Shown: positions 51,938 to 61,250, counted from the stretch's first letter. The stretch: 64,000 nt of DNA from Haloferax sulfurifontis ATCC BAA-897 (GCF_000337835.1 NZ_AOLM01000022.1:1-64000); one strand, 5' to 3'. Translations and numbers: made by a program. Notes: generated from the sequence alone by a model not told the origin.

Positions 51938-54046
51938 TCAGGTCGCGCGGTACACGTCGCCGCGGGGCTCGTAGATGTCGCCTTTCATCTTGAGCTTGTC
52001 AAGCTGGTCGTTGACCGTCTTCTCGTCCATGTTCAGCTCGCTGTTGGCGCGTTCGAGGACCTCCTCGTGGGGCGCGCCCTCATCGTACTCCTCCTGCATG
52101 GTGCGGATGAGTTCGAGGAGGTTCTTGATGCGGTCGCGCTGGGTCTTCGAGCGACCCGTCTCGACGATGTCGGCGTCGAACTCGCCGGTCTCGGGGTCCA
52201 TGCCGATGTCGCGCAGGCAGGACTCGACGATGCCCGTGACGCGCTCTGCGTCCTCGCGGGTCACCTTGTCCGAGAGGCGGACGCGGGCCGAGGCCTCGCC
52301 GAGGCGGACGAGCGCTTCGAGCTTCCGGGCGGTCACGGGGACGGGCGCGTCCTCGTCGGCACCGCGGGCGCGGAAGTCAACGTAGAAGTCGCGGATGACC
52401 TGTTTCGCCTCGTCGGTCATCGTCGGATAGCAGGTGCGCTTCGCGTAGGCGATGTACTTGCGAAGCAGGTCCGCGTCGATGGTGGGCGCGACCTCGTCGG
52501 TGACGGCGTCGACCTGCTGTTCGGTGAACTCGGAGTTGGCGACGTTCGTTCGCTGGGTGTTCAGCTCGCCCGCGTAGTTGGTCTTGAGGATGTGGTCCGC
52601 GAGCTTCGAGTCCTCGTCGGGGTCGGGGTCGTCCGTGACCGTGAAGATGAGGTCGAACCGGGAGATGAGCGCGGGTTCGAGGTCTATCTGCTCGCCGATC
52701 GGCTCGTACTGGTCGAAGCGGCCGTACTTCGGGTTCGCCGCGCCGAGGAGCGAACAGCGCGACTTGAGCGTCGCGTTGATGCCGGCCTTGGAGACCGAAA
52801 TCTGCTGTTGTTCGAGCCCCTCGTGCATCGCAGAACGGTCCTCGGGCCGCATCTTGTCCAGTTCGTCGACCGCCGCGATACCCTTGTCCGCGAGGACGAG
52901 CGCGCCGGCTTCGAGCGTCCACTGCTGGCCGTCGCCGAAGTCGTCGCGGACGGCCGCGGCGGTGAGACCCGCCGAGGACGAACCCTTGCCGGAGGTGTAG
53001 ACCGACCGAGGAGCGATATGTCGGATATATGATAACATCTGCGATTTGCCAGTTCCGGGGTCCCCTATCAACAGCATGTGCAGGTCGCCGCGAATCCGCG
53101 ACCCGTCGGGTAGGTGTTTCGTGACGCCCGAGAACAGTTGGAGAATCATGGCCATCTTCTCTTGCTCGTAGCCGTAGATGGCGGGCGCGACGGACTCGAC
53201 CATCTTCTCGTAGATGGCCGGGTCGTTCGAGAGTTCGACGATTTCGGCCACGTCCTCGTCGGATATCTCCATGTCCTCGAACTCCTCGTCTTCGATGGTG
53301 AGCGAGATGCCCTCCATGTAGTAGTCGAAGACGGGGGTCTTCTCGTTGCCCGAGGTCTGCTGTTCGATGTGGAGGATGCCGACGGCGGTGACGTGGTCGC
53401 CGGCGGTGACCTTGCCGGTCACGTCGTCAGAGAGGTTGATGTCGATCGACTGCGGCGTCTCGCCCCCGCGCAGGCCCTCGGGGGACTCCTGAACGCGCAG
53501 TTTCTGGGAGTCGACGAAGTTCGACTGGTCGAAGTCGATGCGGAACGGCCCCTGACGCTCGCATCCCTGACACTCGTGGGGTTCCTGAAAGCCGCCGTCG
53601 CCCTGCGGGATGTAGCTCATCGTCCCACAGCGCTGGCACTCGAAGGCGGCCTCCGTGATTTTCGGGCGCACGTCGGTCGCCTTGCGGACGATGCCCTGCA
53701 CCGAGATGAGCGTCCCGATGTGGTCGTCGTTGACCCGGATGTTCCGGATATCGACCGCCTCGGGGAGGTTTCGCATCCGGACGTGCGCCTGCCCGAGTTT
53801 CACGTCCGCGGGGAGGTCGAACAGGCGCAGGGCCTCCTCCGCGTACTCCTGGAACTGACCGGGCTTCGTGATGTAGTCGTCCGCGAGCTCCGAGTCGAAC
53901 CGATAGAGGTCGTCGTAATCGATGTACAGCGACCGCTTTTCCTTCGGGTACTGCTGTGCGAGCGTCCCGATCTCCTCTCGGTAGTAGTTCCGGTAGAACT
54001 CGATGAACCGCTCCGTCAGGTCTCGGTTCTGGGGGGCCTGCGCCAT
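51938..54046 (-). CDS. mcm: Replicative helicase MCM
   Basis: A 702-residue minichromosome maintenance helicase. The N-terminal domain carries a zinc site (CQRC and CQGC). The AAA+ core shows Walker A GDPGTGKSQ, Walker B AAVDELDKM, sensor 1 LGAANPKYGRF and arginine finger SRFD. A C-terminal winged helix ends the protein (LNMDEKTVNDQLDKLKMKGD). No intein interrupts the P-loop, although many haloarchaeal MCMs carry them. ATG 54046 gives the usual length; the frame is open further upstream but overlaps the next gene. It unwinds DNA at replication forks. Confidence 0.97.
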   Translation of the reverse strand: MAQAPQNRDLTERFIEFYRNYYREEIGTLAQQYPKEKRSLYIDYDDLYRFDSELADDYITKPGQFQEYAEEALRLFDLPADVKLGQAHVRMRNLPEAVDIRNIRVNDDHIGTLISVQGIVRKATDVRPKITEAAFECQRCGTMSYIPQGDGGFQEPHECQGCERQGPFRIDFDQSNFVDSQKLRVQESPEGLRGGETPQSIDINLSDDVTGKVTAGDHVTAVGILHIEQQTSGNEKTPVFDYYMEGISLTIEDEEFEDMEISDEDVAEIVELSNDPAIYEKMVESVAPAIYGYEQEKMAMILQLFSGVTKHLPDGSRIRGDLHMLLIGDPGTGKSQMLSYIRHIAPRSVYTSGKGSSSAGLTAAAVRDDFGDGQQWTLEAGALVLADKGIAAVDELDKMRPEDRSAMHEGLEQQQISVSKAGINATLKSRCSLLGAANPKYGRFDQYEPIGEQIDLEPALISRFDLIFTVTDDPDPDEDSKLADHILKTNYAGELNTQRTNVANSEFTEQQVDAVTDEVAPTIDADLLRKYIAYAKRTCYPTMTDEAKQVIRDFYVDFRARGADEDAPVPVTARKLEALVRLGEASARVRLSDKVTREDAERVTGIVESCLRDIGMDPETGEFDADIVETGRSKTQRDRIKNLLELIRTMQEEYDEGAPHEEVLERANSELNMDEKTVNDQLDKLKMKGDIYEPRGDVYRAT

Positions 54047-54099
54047 CGCACAGGGGTATGTCCCCAAGTGGTTAAGAACCTTCGTCGTCTGACCGACCG

Positions 54100-54705
54100 C
54101 TACAGTGACACGTCGGTCTCGATATCTTCTGTCGCCTCGCGGAGGCCGTCGCGTCGGGCGTCCTCGGCCAGCCGGTTCGAGAGGTCGTCGTCGGTCAACA
54201 GCTCCGCGAAGTCGTCGCGGAAGCGGTAGTTGGCCCGGCTCGAGCGGATGTCCGCCTCGGCGGCGGGGCGGCACTCGGCGACGACTTCGACGGGCACGTC
54301 GAGCGTCTCGGCGATGGTCTCGTCGTCCGCGCCGTCGACGAGCAGGTTGTCGAAGCGGTCGGCGTCGAACGGGAACTCGCGGTCGGCGTCGCGGACGAGA
54401 TGGAGGTCGAACCGGGCGGTGCGAACCGCCTCGGGCGACGCGTCGAGTTCGACCGCGAGGTCGGCGTCGGAGTCGCCGTCGAAGAAGCCGACGACGAGCG
54501 CGACGAGCGCGTCGTCGTCGAAGCCGGTCTCGAACGCGTAGCGCTCGCGCATCGTCGCCACGGTGTCGTGGACGCGCTCGCGGACCGCTTCGGGGTCGTC
54601 CACGTCGGCGAGCGACCCGCGCGACTCGGACTGCTGTTCGGTCACGGTGTCCGAGCCGGTCGCCTCGATGAAGATGTCGCGGAGCTCGGCGGTCTTTTCG
54701 TCCAT
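54100..54705 (-). CDS. Haloarchaeal regulator-like protein (Cmi4-like)
   Basis: A 201-residue acidic protein. It has helical repeats that look like two helix-turn-helix units (GFFDGDSDADLAVELDASPE and TIAETLDVPVEVVAECRPAA). By memory it matches conditioned-medium-induced protein 4 of H. volcanii, found next to mcm; I cannot check this here. It lies 53 bases upstream of mcm on the same strand and may be co-transcribed. Confidence 0.7.
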   Translation of the reverse strand: MDEKTAELRDIFIEATGSDTVTEQQSESRGSLADVDDPEAVRERVHDTVATMRERYAFETGFDDDALVALVVGFFDGDSDADLAVELDASPEAVRTARFDLHLVRDADREFPFDADRFDNLLVDGADDETIAETLDVPVEVVAECRPAAEADIRSSRANYRFRDDFAELLTDDDLSNRLAEDARRDGLREATEDIETDVSL

Positions 54706-54822
54706 ACCCGGAGAATGGCACGTCCAGCGTCTTTAATGATGCTGACCCGAGAGCCGCCGAGCGCCGGAGAGACGACTCGAATCGACCGACGAGGCCCGAA
54801 CCGGCTCCCCGGCCGCGAACTT

Positions 54823-54852
54823 CGTAAACCGATAGGTTAAACTGGGTTTACG
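54823..54852. promoter_or_regulatory. BirA-type biotin operator
   Basis: CGTAAACC (54823-54830) and GGTTTACG (54845-54852) are perfect inverted arms separated by 14 bases. This is the published BirA consensus for bacteria and archaea (TTGTAAACC-N14..16-GGTTTACAA) with changed outer bases. It ends eight bases before the bioY start codon, so binding would block transcription or initiation when biotin is sufficient. Confidence 0.8.
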
Positions 54853-54860
54853 AGACAGCG

Positions 54861-55445
54861 ATGGGCATGGCAACCGAACGCGAGTCTGTCGAACTCGTCG
54901 GCGACGAACTCGTCGGCAACATCGCCCGCGCCGCCCTGTTCGCGGCGCTCATGGGCGCGGGCAGTTACGTCTCGTTCCCGAACCCCGTCTCGCCGATTCC
55001 GGTGACGATGCAGGTGCTCGTCGTCTTCCTCGCGGGCATCTTCCTCGGCCCCGTCTGGGGCGGCGGCTCCATCGCGCTCTACCTCGTCGCGGGCGGCCTC
55101 GGTGCGCCGGTGTTCGCCGGCGGCTCCGCCGGGTTCGCGCCGCTCGTCGGCCCGACCGCCGGCTACCTCTGGTCGTACCCCGTCGCCGCGGCCGTCGTCG
55201 GCCTCGTCGTCCACGGCGGCGTCGACATCGGCGACTACCGCGTGCGCACCGTCCGACTCGTCGGCGCGATGGTCGCGGGCACCGTCGTCGTCTACGCCTT
55301 CGGGACGCTCGGGTTCGCGTACGTCCAAAGCGTCGGCCTCGAATCCGCCTTCTGGACGGCCTCCGCCGCGTTCATCCCCGCCGAGGCGTTCAAAATCGCC
55401 GCCGCGGTCGGCATCGTCCGCTCCGACGCCATCGCCGCCCAGTAG
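54861..55445 (+). CDS. bioY: Biotin transporter S-component BioY
   Basis: A 194-residue integral membrane protein with six helices that binds biotin. The BioY pattern is clear: FAALMGAGSYVSFPNPVSPI, PVTMQVLVVFLAGIFLGPVW and LYLVAGGLGAPVFAGGSAGF, then GPTAGYLWSYPVAA. It works with the ECF ATPase and T-component encoded next. The bioM ATG starts right after its stop. Expected to be repressed by BirA through the operator upstream. Confidence 0.94.
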   Translation: MGMATERESVELVGDELVGNIARAALFAALMGAGSYVSFPNPVSPIPVTMQVLVVFLAGIFLGPVWGGGSIALYLVAGGLGAPVFAGGSAGFAPLVGPTAGYLWSYPVAAAVVGLVVHGGVDIGDYRVRTVRLVGAMVAGTVVVYAFGTLGFAYVQSVGLESAFWTASAAFIPAEAFKIAAAVGIVRSDAIAAQ

Positions 55446-56147
55446 ATGATTCGCGTCGAGGGACTCGTCCACCGCTACGGCGACACGGTCGCGGTCGACG
55501 GGGTCGACCTCGCCATCGACGACGGCGAGTGCGTCATCGTCGCGGGCGCGAACGGCTCCGGCAAGACCACGCTCGTCCGGCACTTCAACGGCCTGCTCGA
55601 CCCCGACGAGGGGACGGTCTCGGTCAACGGCCGCCGGGTCGCCGACGACCTCGTCGCCGCCCGGACCGCGGTGGCGATGGTGTTCCAGCGCCCCGAAGAC
55701 CAACTGGTCGCCGCGACAATCGGCGCTGACGTGGCGTTCGGCCCGGAGAACCTCGGCCTCGACCGCGACGAGATCGACCGCCGCGTCAGCGAGTCGCTGG
55801 CCGCGGTCAACCTCGACGGCCGGGAAGACGAGCGCGTCGACGCCCTCTCCGGGGGCGAAGTCGAACGCCTCGCCATCGCCGGCGCGCTGGCGATGCATCC
55901 CGACCATCTCGTCTTGGACGAGCCGTTCACCGGCCTCGACGAACTCGCCCGGCGCTCCGTGCTCGCCCGCCTCCGGGACCTCCGCGCCGAGGGCACGAGC
56001 CTCGTCGTCGTCACCCACGACCTGCGCGACGTGGCCGAGTTGGCCGACCGCGTGGTCGCCCTCGCCGACGGAGACGTCGCCCTCGACGCCGCGCCCGACG
56101 AGGCCGCAGACCGCCTCCCCGACCTCGACGTTCGCCCGCCGTGTTGA
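55446..56147 (+). CDS. bioM: ECF transporter ATPase BioM
   Basis: A 233-residue ABC ATPase. Walker A ANGSGKTT, Q-loop VFQRPEDQLVA (the ECF-type Q-helix), signature LSGGEVERLAI, Walker B LVLDEPF and switch His in VVTHDLRD are all present. With BioN and BioY it drives biotin uptake. Haloarchaeal ECF systems usually have one or two ATPases; only one is here, so it probably works as a homodimer. Confidence 0.93.
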   Translation: MIRVEGLVHRYGDTVAVDGVDLAIDDGECVIVAGANGSGKTTLVRHFNGLLDPDEGTVSVNGRRVADDLVAARTAVAMVFQRPEDQLVAATIGADVAFGPENLGLDRDEIDRRVSESLAAVNLDGREDERVDALSGGEVERLAIAGALAMHPDHLVLDEPFTGLDELARRSVLARLRDLRAEGTSLVVVTHDLRDVAELADRVVALADGDVALDAAPDEAADRLPDLDVRPPC

Positions 56148-56845
56148 CCTACGAGCCGGGCGACAGCCTCGCCCACCGACTCGACCCGCGGACCAAGCTC
56201 GCGGTGCAGGTCGCCTTCGCGGCGGCCGGGTTCGCGCACACGACGCCCGCCGGGCTCGTCGTCCTCGGCGCCGTCGCCGCGGGCTGTCTCCGCGCCGCCG
56301 ACACCTCACCGGTGTCCGCCCTCCGCGACCTCCGCTATGCGATTCCGTTCCTCGCGCTCGGCCCGGTCGTCGAGGCCGCCCGCCTCGGCGCGCCGTGGTT
56401 CGACCCCGAGGCGGCCGTCGAACCGGCGCTCGCCAGCGTCCGCGTGCTTTTCGTCTTCTTCGTCGCGGCGGCGTACGTCAGGACGACGCCCGTGCGCGAG
56501 TCCCGCGCGGCGATTCAGCGACTCGTGCCGGGTCGCGTCGGCGTCGCGCTCGGCGTCGGCGTCGCGCTCGTCTTCCGGTTTCTCCCCTTGATCCGCCGCG
56601 ACCTGCGTCGCGTCCGCGAGGCGCAGGCGGCCCGCCTCGGGAGCGAACGGCGGCTGGACGAACGGCTCTCGCTCGTCGCCACCGGCGGCCTCCGGCGGTC
56701 GTTCGCGCGGGCCGACGCGCTCGCGCTCGCCCTCCGCGCGCGGTGTTTCGCGTGGAACCCGACGCTCCCCGAGATTCGGTTCGACCGGCGCGACGCGCCC
56801 GGACTCGTCCTCGCCGCCGCGCTCCTCGCCAGCCTCGCGCTCTGA
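56141..56845 (+). CDS. bioN: ECF transporter T-component BioN
   Basis: A 234-residue membrane protein, GTG start overlapping the end of bioM by seven bases. It shows the EcfT N-terminal pattern YEPGDSLAHRLDPRTKLAVQ, then about four to five helices and the cytoplasmic coupling region with Ala-Arg-Gly-like motifs (REAQAARLGSERRL, ALALRARCF). It couples ATP hydrolysis to substrate release from BioY. Last gene of the biotin operon. Confidence 0.88.
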   Translation: MLTYEPGDSLAHRLDPRTKLAVQVAFAAAGFAHTTPAGLVVLGAVAAGCLRAADTSPVSALRDLRYAIPFLALGPVVEAARLGAPWFDPEAAVEPALASVRVLFVFFVAAAYVRTTPVRESRAAIQRLVPGRVGVALGVGVALVFRFLPLIRRDLRRVREAQAARLGSERRLDERLSLVATGGLRRSFARADALALALRARCFAWNPTLPEIRFDRRDAPGLVLAAALLASLAL

Positions 56846-56925
56846 GGTCGCCGGAGCGCTCGTAATCCGCCGACCGACACGCCTCGGGTGGCAAGATTTA
56901 ACCCGCCGTTCTCCGGTGATTGATT

Positions 56926-59043
56926 ATGGACTTTGCGGCACAGGCGGATGTTACGCGGGAGACGTTCTGGACGATTAGTCCGGTCGGCGAGGCGCTCTTC
57001 TACGGTCTGGCCGTCATCGCGTCGCTCGTCTTCCTCTATGGGGTGTACGAGCGGTTCGCGCGATACGCGCGGGGTGGCGAAGACCCGTTCGACCGGCTGT
57101 CCGACCTCCCGGGACGGACGGTTCGGGCCGCGAAAGTGGTGTTCTCCAACGAAAAGCAGTTCAAACGCGACCGGTTCGCCGGCGTGATGCACGCGTTCAT
57201 TATGTGGGGCTTCCTGACGCTCCTCATCGGGACGACCATCCTCGCCATCGACATCGACGTGTGGCGGCGGGTGACGGGCAGTTCCTTCTTCGTCGGCGAC
57301 TTCTACCGCTCGTACTCGTTCGTCATGGACCTCATGGGTCTCGCGTTCGTCGTCGGCGTCGGGATGGCGCTGTGGCGGCGCTACGGGGTCCGGCACCCGC
57401 GGCTGTGGGGCAAACACACCGGCTTCGAGGACGCCGCGTTCGTCTGGACGCTGTTTCTCCTCGGCGTCGGCGGCTACGTCCTCGAAGGCGTCCGCATCGT
57501 CGGCACCGACTTCCCCGACTTCGAGACGGTGAGTTTCGTCGGCTACTTCGTCGCCGTCGTGTTCGAGACCGCGGGCATGGGACAGGGCCTCGCCCAGACG
57601 CTCTACTGGTTCGGCTGGTGGTCCCACGCGCTCCTCGCCTTGGCGTTCGTCGCCGCCGTACCCTACGCCAAGCCCCTGCACATGCTCACCTCCTTCGCCA
57701 ACGTCGTCACCGCAGACGAGAAGGCCGGCAAGCGCCTCCCGGCGGTCCCCGCGGACACGCCGCCGGACGAAATCGGCTACGTCTCCGAGGACGACTTCTC
57801 GTGGAAGGCGATGCTCGACATGGACGCCTGCACGAAGTGCGGCCGCTGTACCGACGCCTGCCCGGCGAAGGCCTCCGGCCGCAACCTCGACCCGCGGGAC
57901 GTGATTCTCGACCTGAAGACCTACCGCGAGTCGGTCGACGCCGGCGGCGACTCCGTCGACATCGTCGCGGACGGCGGCACCTCCGTCGTCGACGCCGAGT
58001 CGATGGAGTCCTGCATGGCCTGCATGGCCTGCATGGACGCCTGCCCGGTCGATATCGAGCACCTCACGCACTTCACCGAGATGAACCGCCGGCTCACCGA
58101 GACGGGCCAACAGCAAGAGCCGGTGCAGGAGGCGATGATGAACATCTTCCAGAACGGCAACGCCTTCGGCGACCCCCAGCGCAAGCGCCCCGACTGGACC
58201 GACGACCTCGACTTCGAGGTGCCCGACGCCCGCGACGAACCGGTCGAGTTCCTCTGGTACGTCGGCGACTACCCCTCCTACGACGAGCGCAACCGCGCCG
58301 TCGCCCGCTCTTTGGCCCGCATCTTCGAGGAAGCCGGCGTCTCCTACGGCATCCTCTACGAGGACGAAGGGCACGACGGCAACGACGTGCGCCGCGTCGG
58401 CGAGGAGGGCCTCTACGAGATGCTCGTCGAGGACAACGTCGCCGCGATGGCCGACTGCGAGTTCGAGAAAATCGTCTGCACCGACCCGCACTCGTACAAC
58501 ACGTTCAAAAACGAGTACCCGGAGATGGACGACTCGTTCGACTACCCGGTGTACCACTACACCCAACTGGTCGAGCGCCTCGTCGTCGACGACCGCCTCG
58601 ACCTCGCGGGCGACGAACTCGCCGCCCAGACCGTGACGTACCACGACCCGTGTCACCTCGGCCGGTACAACGGCGAGTACGAAGCGCCCCGCGAGGTCAT
58701 CCGCGCGACCGGCGTCGAACTCGCCGAGATGCCGCGCAACCGCGACCAGTCGTTCTGCTGTGGCGGCGGCGGCGGCGGCCTCTGGATGGACCACGACGAG
58801 GAGTCGAAACCGTCCGAAGAGCGTCTGCGCGAGGCGCTGGACGACACGACCGGCGGCGTCGAGCGGTTCGTCGTCGCCTGCCCGATGTGCGCGACGATGT
58901 ACGAAGACGGCCGCAAGACCGGCGACTACGAAGAGGACATCGACGTCGTTGACATCGCCGAACTCGTCGTTGAGGCGCTCGACGCGAAGGCCGCCGCGGC
59001 GACGGAAGCGGGCACGGATACGACGCCCGCGTCGGCCGACTGA
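56926..59043 (+). CDS. Membrane-bound HdrD-like Fe-S oxidoreductase
   Basis: A 705-residue fusion. Residues 1-250 contain five or six helices of a NarI-like (respiratory gamma) membrane domain with likely haem ligands. Two 4Fe-4S motifs follow: CTKCGRCTDACP and CMACMACMDACP. The C-terminal half has two CCG domains as in HdrD/GlpC: HDPCHLGRYNGEY with SFCCGGGGGG, and CTDPHSYNTF. Such proteins take electrons from soluble donors such as ETF and pass them to quinone. The start ATG 56926 is preceded by TTG six bases earlier. Confidence 0.88.
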   Translation: MDFAAQADVTRETFWTISPVGEALFYGLAVIASLVFLYGVYERFARYARGGEDPFDRLSDLPGRTVRAAKVVFSNEKQFKRDRFAGVMHAFIMWGFLTLLIGTTILAIDIDVWRRVTGSSFFVGDFYRSYSFVMDLMGLAFVVGVGMALWRRYGVRHPRLWGKHTGFEDAAFVWTLFLLGVGGYVLEGVRIVGTDFPDFETVSFVGYFVAVVFETAGMGQGLAQTLYWFGWWSHALLALAFVAAVPYAKPLHMLTSFANVVTADEKAGKRLPAVPADTPPDEIGYVSEDDFSWKAMLDMDACTKCGRCTDACPAKASGRNLDPRDVILDLKTYRESVDAGGDSVDIVADGGTSVVDAESMESCMACMACMDACPVDIEHLTHFTEMNRRLTETGQQQEPVQEAMMNIFQNGNAFGDPQRKRPDWTDDLDFEVPDARDEPVEFLWYVGDYPSYDERNRAVARSLARIFEEAGVSYGILYEDEGHDGNDVRRVGEEGLYEMLVEDNVAAMADCEFEKIVCTDPHSYNTFKNEYPEMDDSFDYPVYHYTQLVERLVVDDRLDLAGDELAAQTVTYHDPCHLGRYNGEYEAPREVIRATGVELAEMPRNRDQSFCCGGGGGGLWMDHDEESKPSEERLREALDDTTGGVERFVVACPMCATMYEDGRKTGDYEEDIDVVDIAELVVEALDAKAAAATEAGTDTTPASAD

Positions 59044-59091
59044 GTCGGCGGCGCGGCCGTTCTATCTTCGTTTCGTCTCTCCGGTTCTATG

Positions 59092-60054
59092 CTATTCTAA
59101 GTCCAACCGCTCGATGGACTCGCGGATGACGTCCGCCGACTCCCGGAGCGCCGCCGTCTCGTCCGCCGAGAGGTCGAACTCGTGGACGTCGCGGACGCCG
59201 CCTTGGTTGACGGTACACGGGAGGCTCATGTAGACGTCGTCGATGCCGTGTTCGCCCGAGACGAGCGTCGAGACGGTGAGGATGGAGTTGTCGTCGCCGA
59301 GGATGCGTTCCGTGGTCGCGGCCACCGAGCGCGCGACGCCGTAGTTCGTTCGCTCCTTGCGCTCGATAATCTCGTAGGCGGCCTCGCGCACCTCCTCTTC
59401 GACGCGGGCTTTGAGCGCGTCCACGTCGTCGACGCCGTGGCTGGTGGCGTACGACACGAACGGGATGCCGCCGAGGTTCGCCGAACTCCAGACGAGCACC
59501 TCGCTGTCGCCGTGCTCGCCGACGACGTAGGCGTGGACGTTCGCGGGGTCGAGGTCGAACTCGCGGCTGAGCGAGTGGCGGAACCGCGACGTGTCGAGGA
59601 CGGTCCCCGACCCGATGACGCGCTCGGCCGGCAGGTCCGACACCTTCCACGTGACGTACGACAGCACGTCGACGGGGTTGGTGACGATGAGCATCACGGC
59701 GTCGTCGTTCAGCCCCTCGGTAATCTGCGGAATCATGTCGGCGAAGATGTCGGCGTTCCGCTCCATCAGGTCGAGGCGGGTCTCGTCCGGCTTCTGGCTG
59801 GCACCGGCGGTGACGATGACCACGTCGGCGTCCCAGCAGTCCTCGTAGTCGCCCGTCCGCACCCGGACCGGCGACGTGAAGTACGACCCGTGGTTGAGGT
59901 CCATCGCCTCGCCCTCGACGCGCTCTTCGGCGATATCGACGAGGATGATTTCGCCCACGAGACTGCTCTCCATCAGCGCGAACGCCGTGCTCGACCCGAC
60001 TGCGCCCGCACCGCCGACGACCGCCACCGTACCTTTGCCGCGTTCAGTGCTCAT
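59092..60054 (-). CDS. ldh: L-lactate dehydrogenase
   Basis: A 320-residue NAD-dependent dehydrogenase of the lactate/malate family. NAD site VAVVGGAGAVGSSTAFAL; the specificity loop reads AGASQKPDETRLDL with Gln87 where malate dehydrogenases have Arg, which points to lactate; also TNPVDVLSYV, GSGTVLDTSRFR, the catalytic GEHGDSE. It converts pyruvate and lactate. ATG 60054 fits; longer starts upstream are unlikely. TTTTTATC at 60079-60086 on the minus strand gives a TATA box about 25-30 bases upstream. Confidence 0.88.
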   Translation of the reverse strand: MSTERGKGTVAVVGGAGAVGSSTAFALMESSLVGEIILVDIAEERVEGEAMDLNHGSYFTSPVRVRTGDYEDCWDADVVIVTAGASQKPDETRLDLMERNADIFADMIPQITEGLNDDAVMLIVTNPVDVLSYVTWKVSDLPAERVIGSGTVLDTSRFRHSLSREFDLDPANVHAYVVGEHGDSEVLVWSSANLGGIPFVSYATSHGVDDVDALKARVEEEVREAAYEIIERKERTNYGVARSVAATTERILGDDNSILTVSTLVSGEHGIDDVYMSLPCTVNQGGVRDVHEFDLSADETAALRESADVIRESIERLDLE

Positions 60055-60258
60055 ACCGGTCGTTCGAGCGACGGCTTGATAAAAACAGAGCTCCGTTTCG
60101 AAGAACTGGGAGTACAACTCCCGTAACGGATGATAATTTGTTAGAAACCGTCCGATAGCGGCGTATTTTTTTAAAGATGAAGAAGTATCGGAGTCGTCGA
60201 ACCGTCGCACCGGTACCACGCCGACCGTCGCGGGTGCGGTCGCCCGCCGCCCGCGGAG

Positions 60259-60711
60259 TTACTCGCGGTCGTACTCTTTCTTGAAGCCGCGGAACTCGGT
60301 CCGGTGGGCCTCCTCGTCGGCGAGGATGGTCACGGCGAGGTCCTCGGTGACGGGGTCGTTGGCCTCCTCGGCCGCGTCGATGAGCGCGCGGTAGGTCTCG
60401 ATAGCGTCCTCCTCGGCACCGAGAACGCCGTTGATGACGGCGAGCACGTCCGTGCTGTCCTCGGGCGGCTGGAGGTCGTGCTGGCGCGCCTCGAAGGACC
60501 CGGAGCCCGGCGGTTTCTCGTCCAGTTGCTTCAGTCGGTTCCCGAGTTGCTCCGCGTGGGTGAGCTCCTCTTGGATGTCGGTCTGGAGGGACTGCTTTAT
60601 CTCCTCGGCCCGGACGCCGTCGAGGACGATAGAGTTCGTCATGTAGTTCATCACCGTCTCGATCTCGTCCTGGTAGGCGCGCTTCAACAGCGCGGTTACG
60701 TCCTCGGACAT
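60259..60711 (-). CDS. Ferritin-like domain protein
   Basis: A 150-residue four-helix protein starting MSEDVTALLKRAYQDEIET. The helices carry paired carboxylates, IQEELTHAEQLG and ADEEAHRTEF (ExxH type), as in ferritin-like or DPS-like proteins, with a long proline-rich loop (DEKPPGSGSFE) between helices two and three. Iron binding is inferred. It has a long loop-free C-terminal helix. Located near lactate dehydrogenase and a ferredoxin. Confidence 0.8.
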   Translation of the reverse strand: MSEDVTALLKRAYQDEIETVMNYMTNSIVLDGVRAEEIKQSLQTDIQEELTHAEQLGNRLKQLDEKPPGSGSFEARQHDLQPPEDSTDVLAVINGVLGAEEDAIETYRALIDAAEEANDPVTEDLAVTILADEEAHRTEFRGFKKEYDRE

Positions 60712-60831
60712 AGCGACTTCGTATTGACGCTCTGGCAACAAATAGCTGTTCGCCGCGGCGAGTCGGGCGGGCGGTCGAGCCGTCGGCGTCGGCGAAAATC
60801 GGCGTGTGAGACGGGTCGGCGGCGCGGGAGT

Positions 60832-61206
60832 TCAGTCTTCGAGCGCGACGAGTTCGACGACGTACCCGTCGGGGTCCTTCACGAACGCCGCGCGGGCGTT
60901 CGCCGGGTCGATGTCGACCGGCGGCTTGACGACCTCCGGCGACTGCGCCTCGACGATGTCCTCGAACGCGCGGTCGGCGTCGGCGACTTCGACCGCGACG
61001 TGGTCGATGCCGGCGGGTTCGACGCGCGCCGCCGAGGTCGGGTCGTACTTGAACTGCAGTTCCATGTCGGTGTCGTCGCTACCGACGTAGACGTTCCGGA
61101 CGCCGTCGAGTTCGAACTCGTTGGTCCGTTCGAGACCGAGGTCGGTGTAGAAGTCGAGCGTGGCGTCGATGTCCGAGACGACGAGGGCGGTGTGGATGAG
61201 ACCCAT
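60832..61206 (-). CDS. VOC (glyoxalase-like) protein
   Basis: A 124-residue two-repeat betaalphabetabetabeta protein. Metal ligands are likely His5, Glu49, His69 and Glu118 (GLIHTALVV, DMELQF, IDHVAVEV, YVVELVALED). This matches glyoxalase I-like enzymes that detoxify methylglyoxal, but haloarchaea lack glutathione and use other thiols, so the true substrate is open. ATG 61206. Confidence 0.88.
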   Translation of the reverse strand: MGLIHTALVVSDIDATLDFYTDLGLERTNEFELDGVRNVYVGSDDTDMELQFKYDPTSAARVEPAGIDHVAVEVADADRAFEDIVEAQSPEVVKPPVDIDPANARAAFVKDPDGYVVELVALED

Positions 61207-61250
61207 GGCCGACGCGACGCGGCGCGGAGAGATAACGTCTGGTCTTCGTG

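Noticed and set aside
54047-54721. N-terminal extension of MCM to 927 residues
   Set aside because: The extension is basic, arginine-rich and overlaps the Cmi4-like gene on the same strand in another frame; MCM at 702 residues is complete.
60055-60219. N-terminal extension of lactate dehydrogenase by 55 residues
   Set aside because: The family starts right at the NAD-binding strand after ATG 60054 and a TATA-like box lies at 60079-60086, within the extension.
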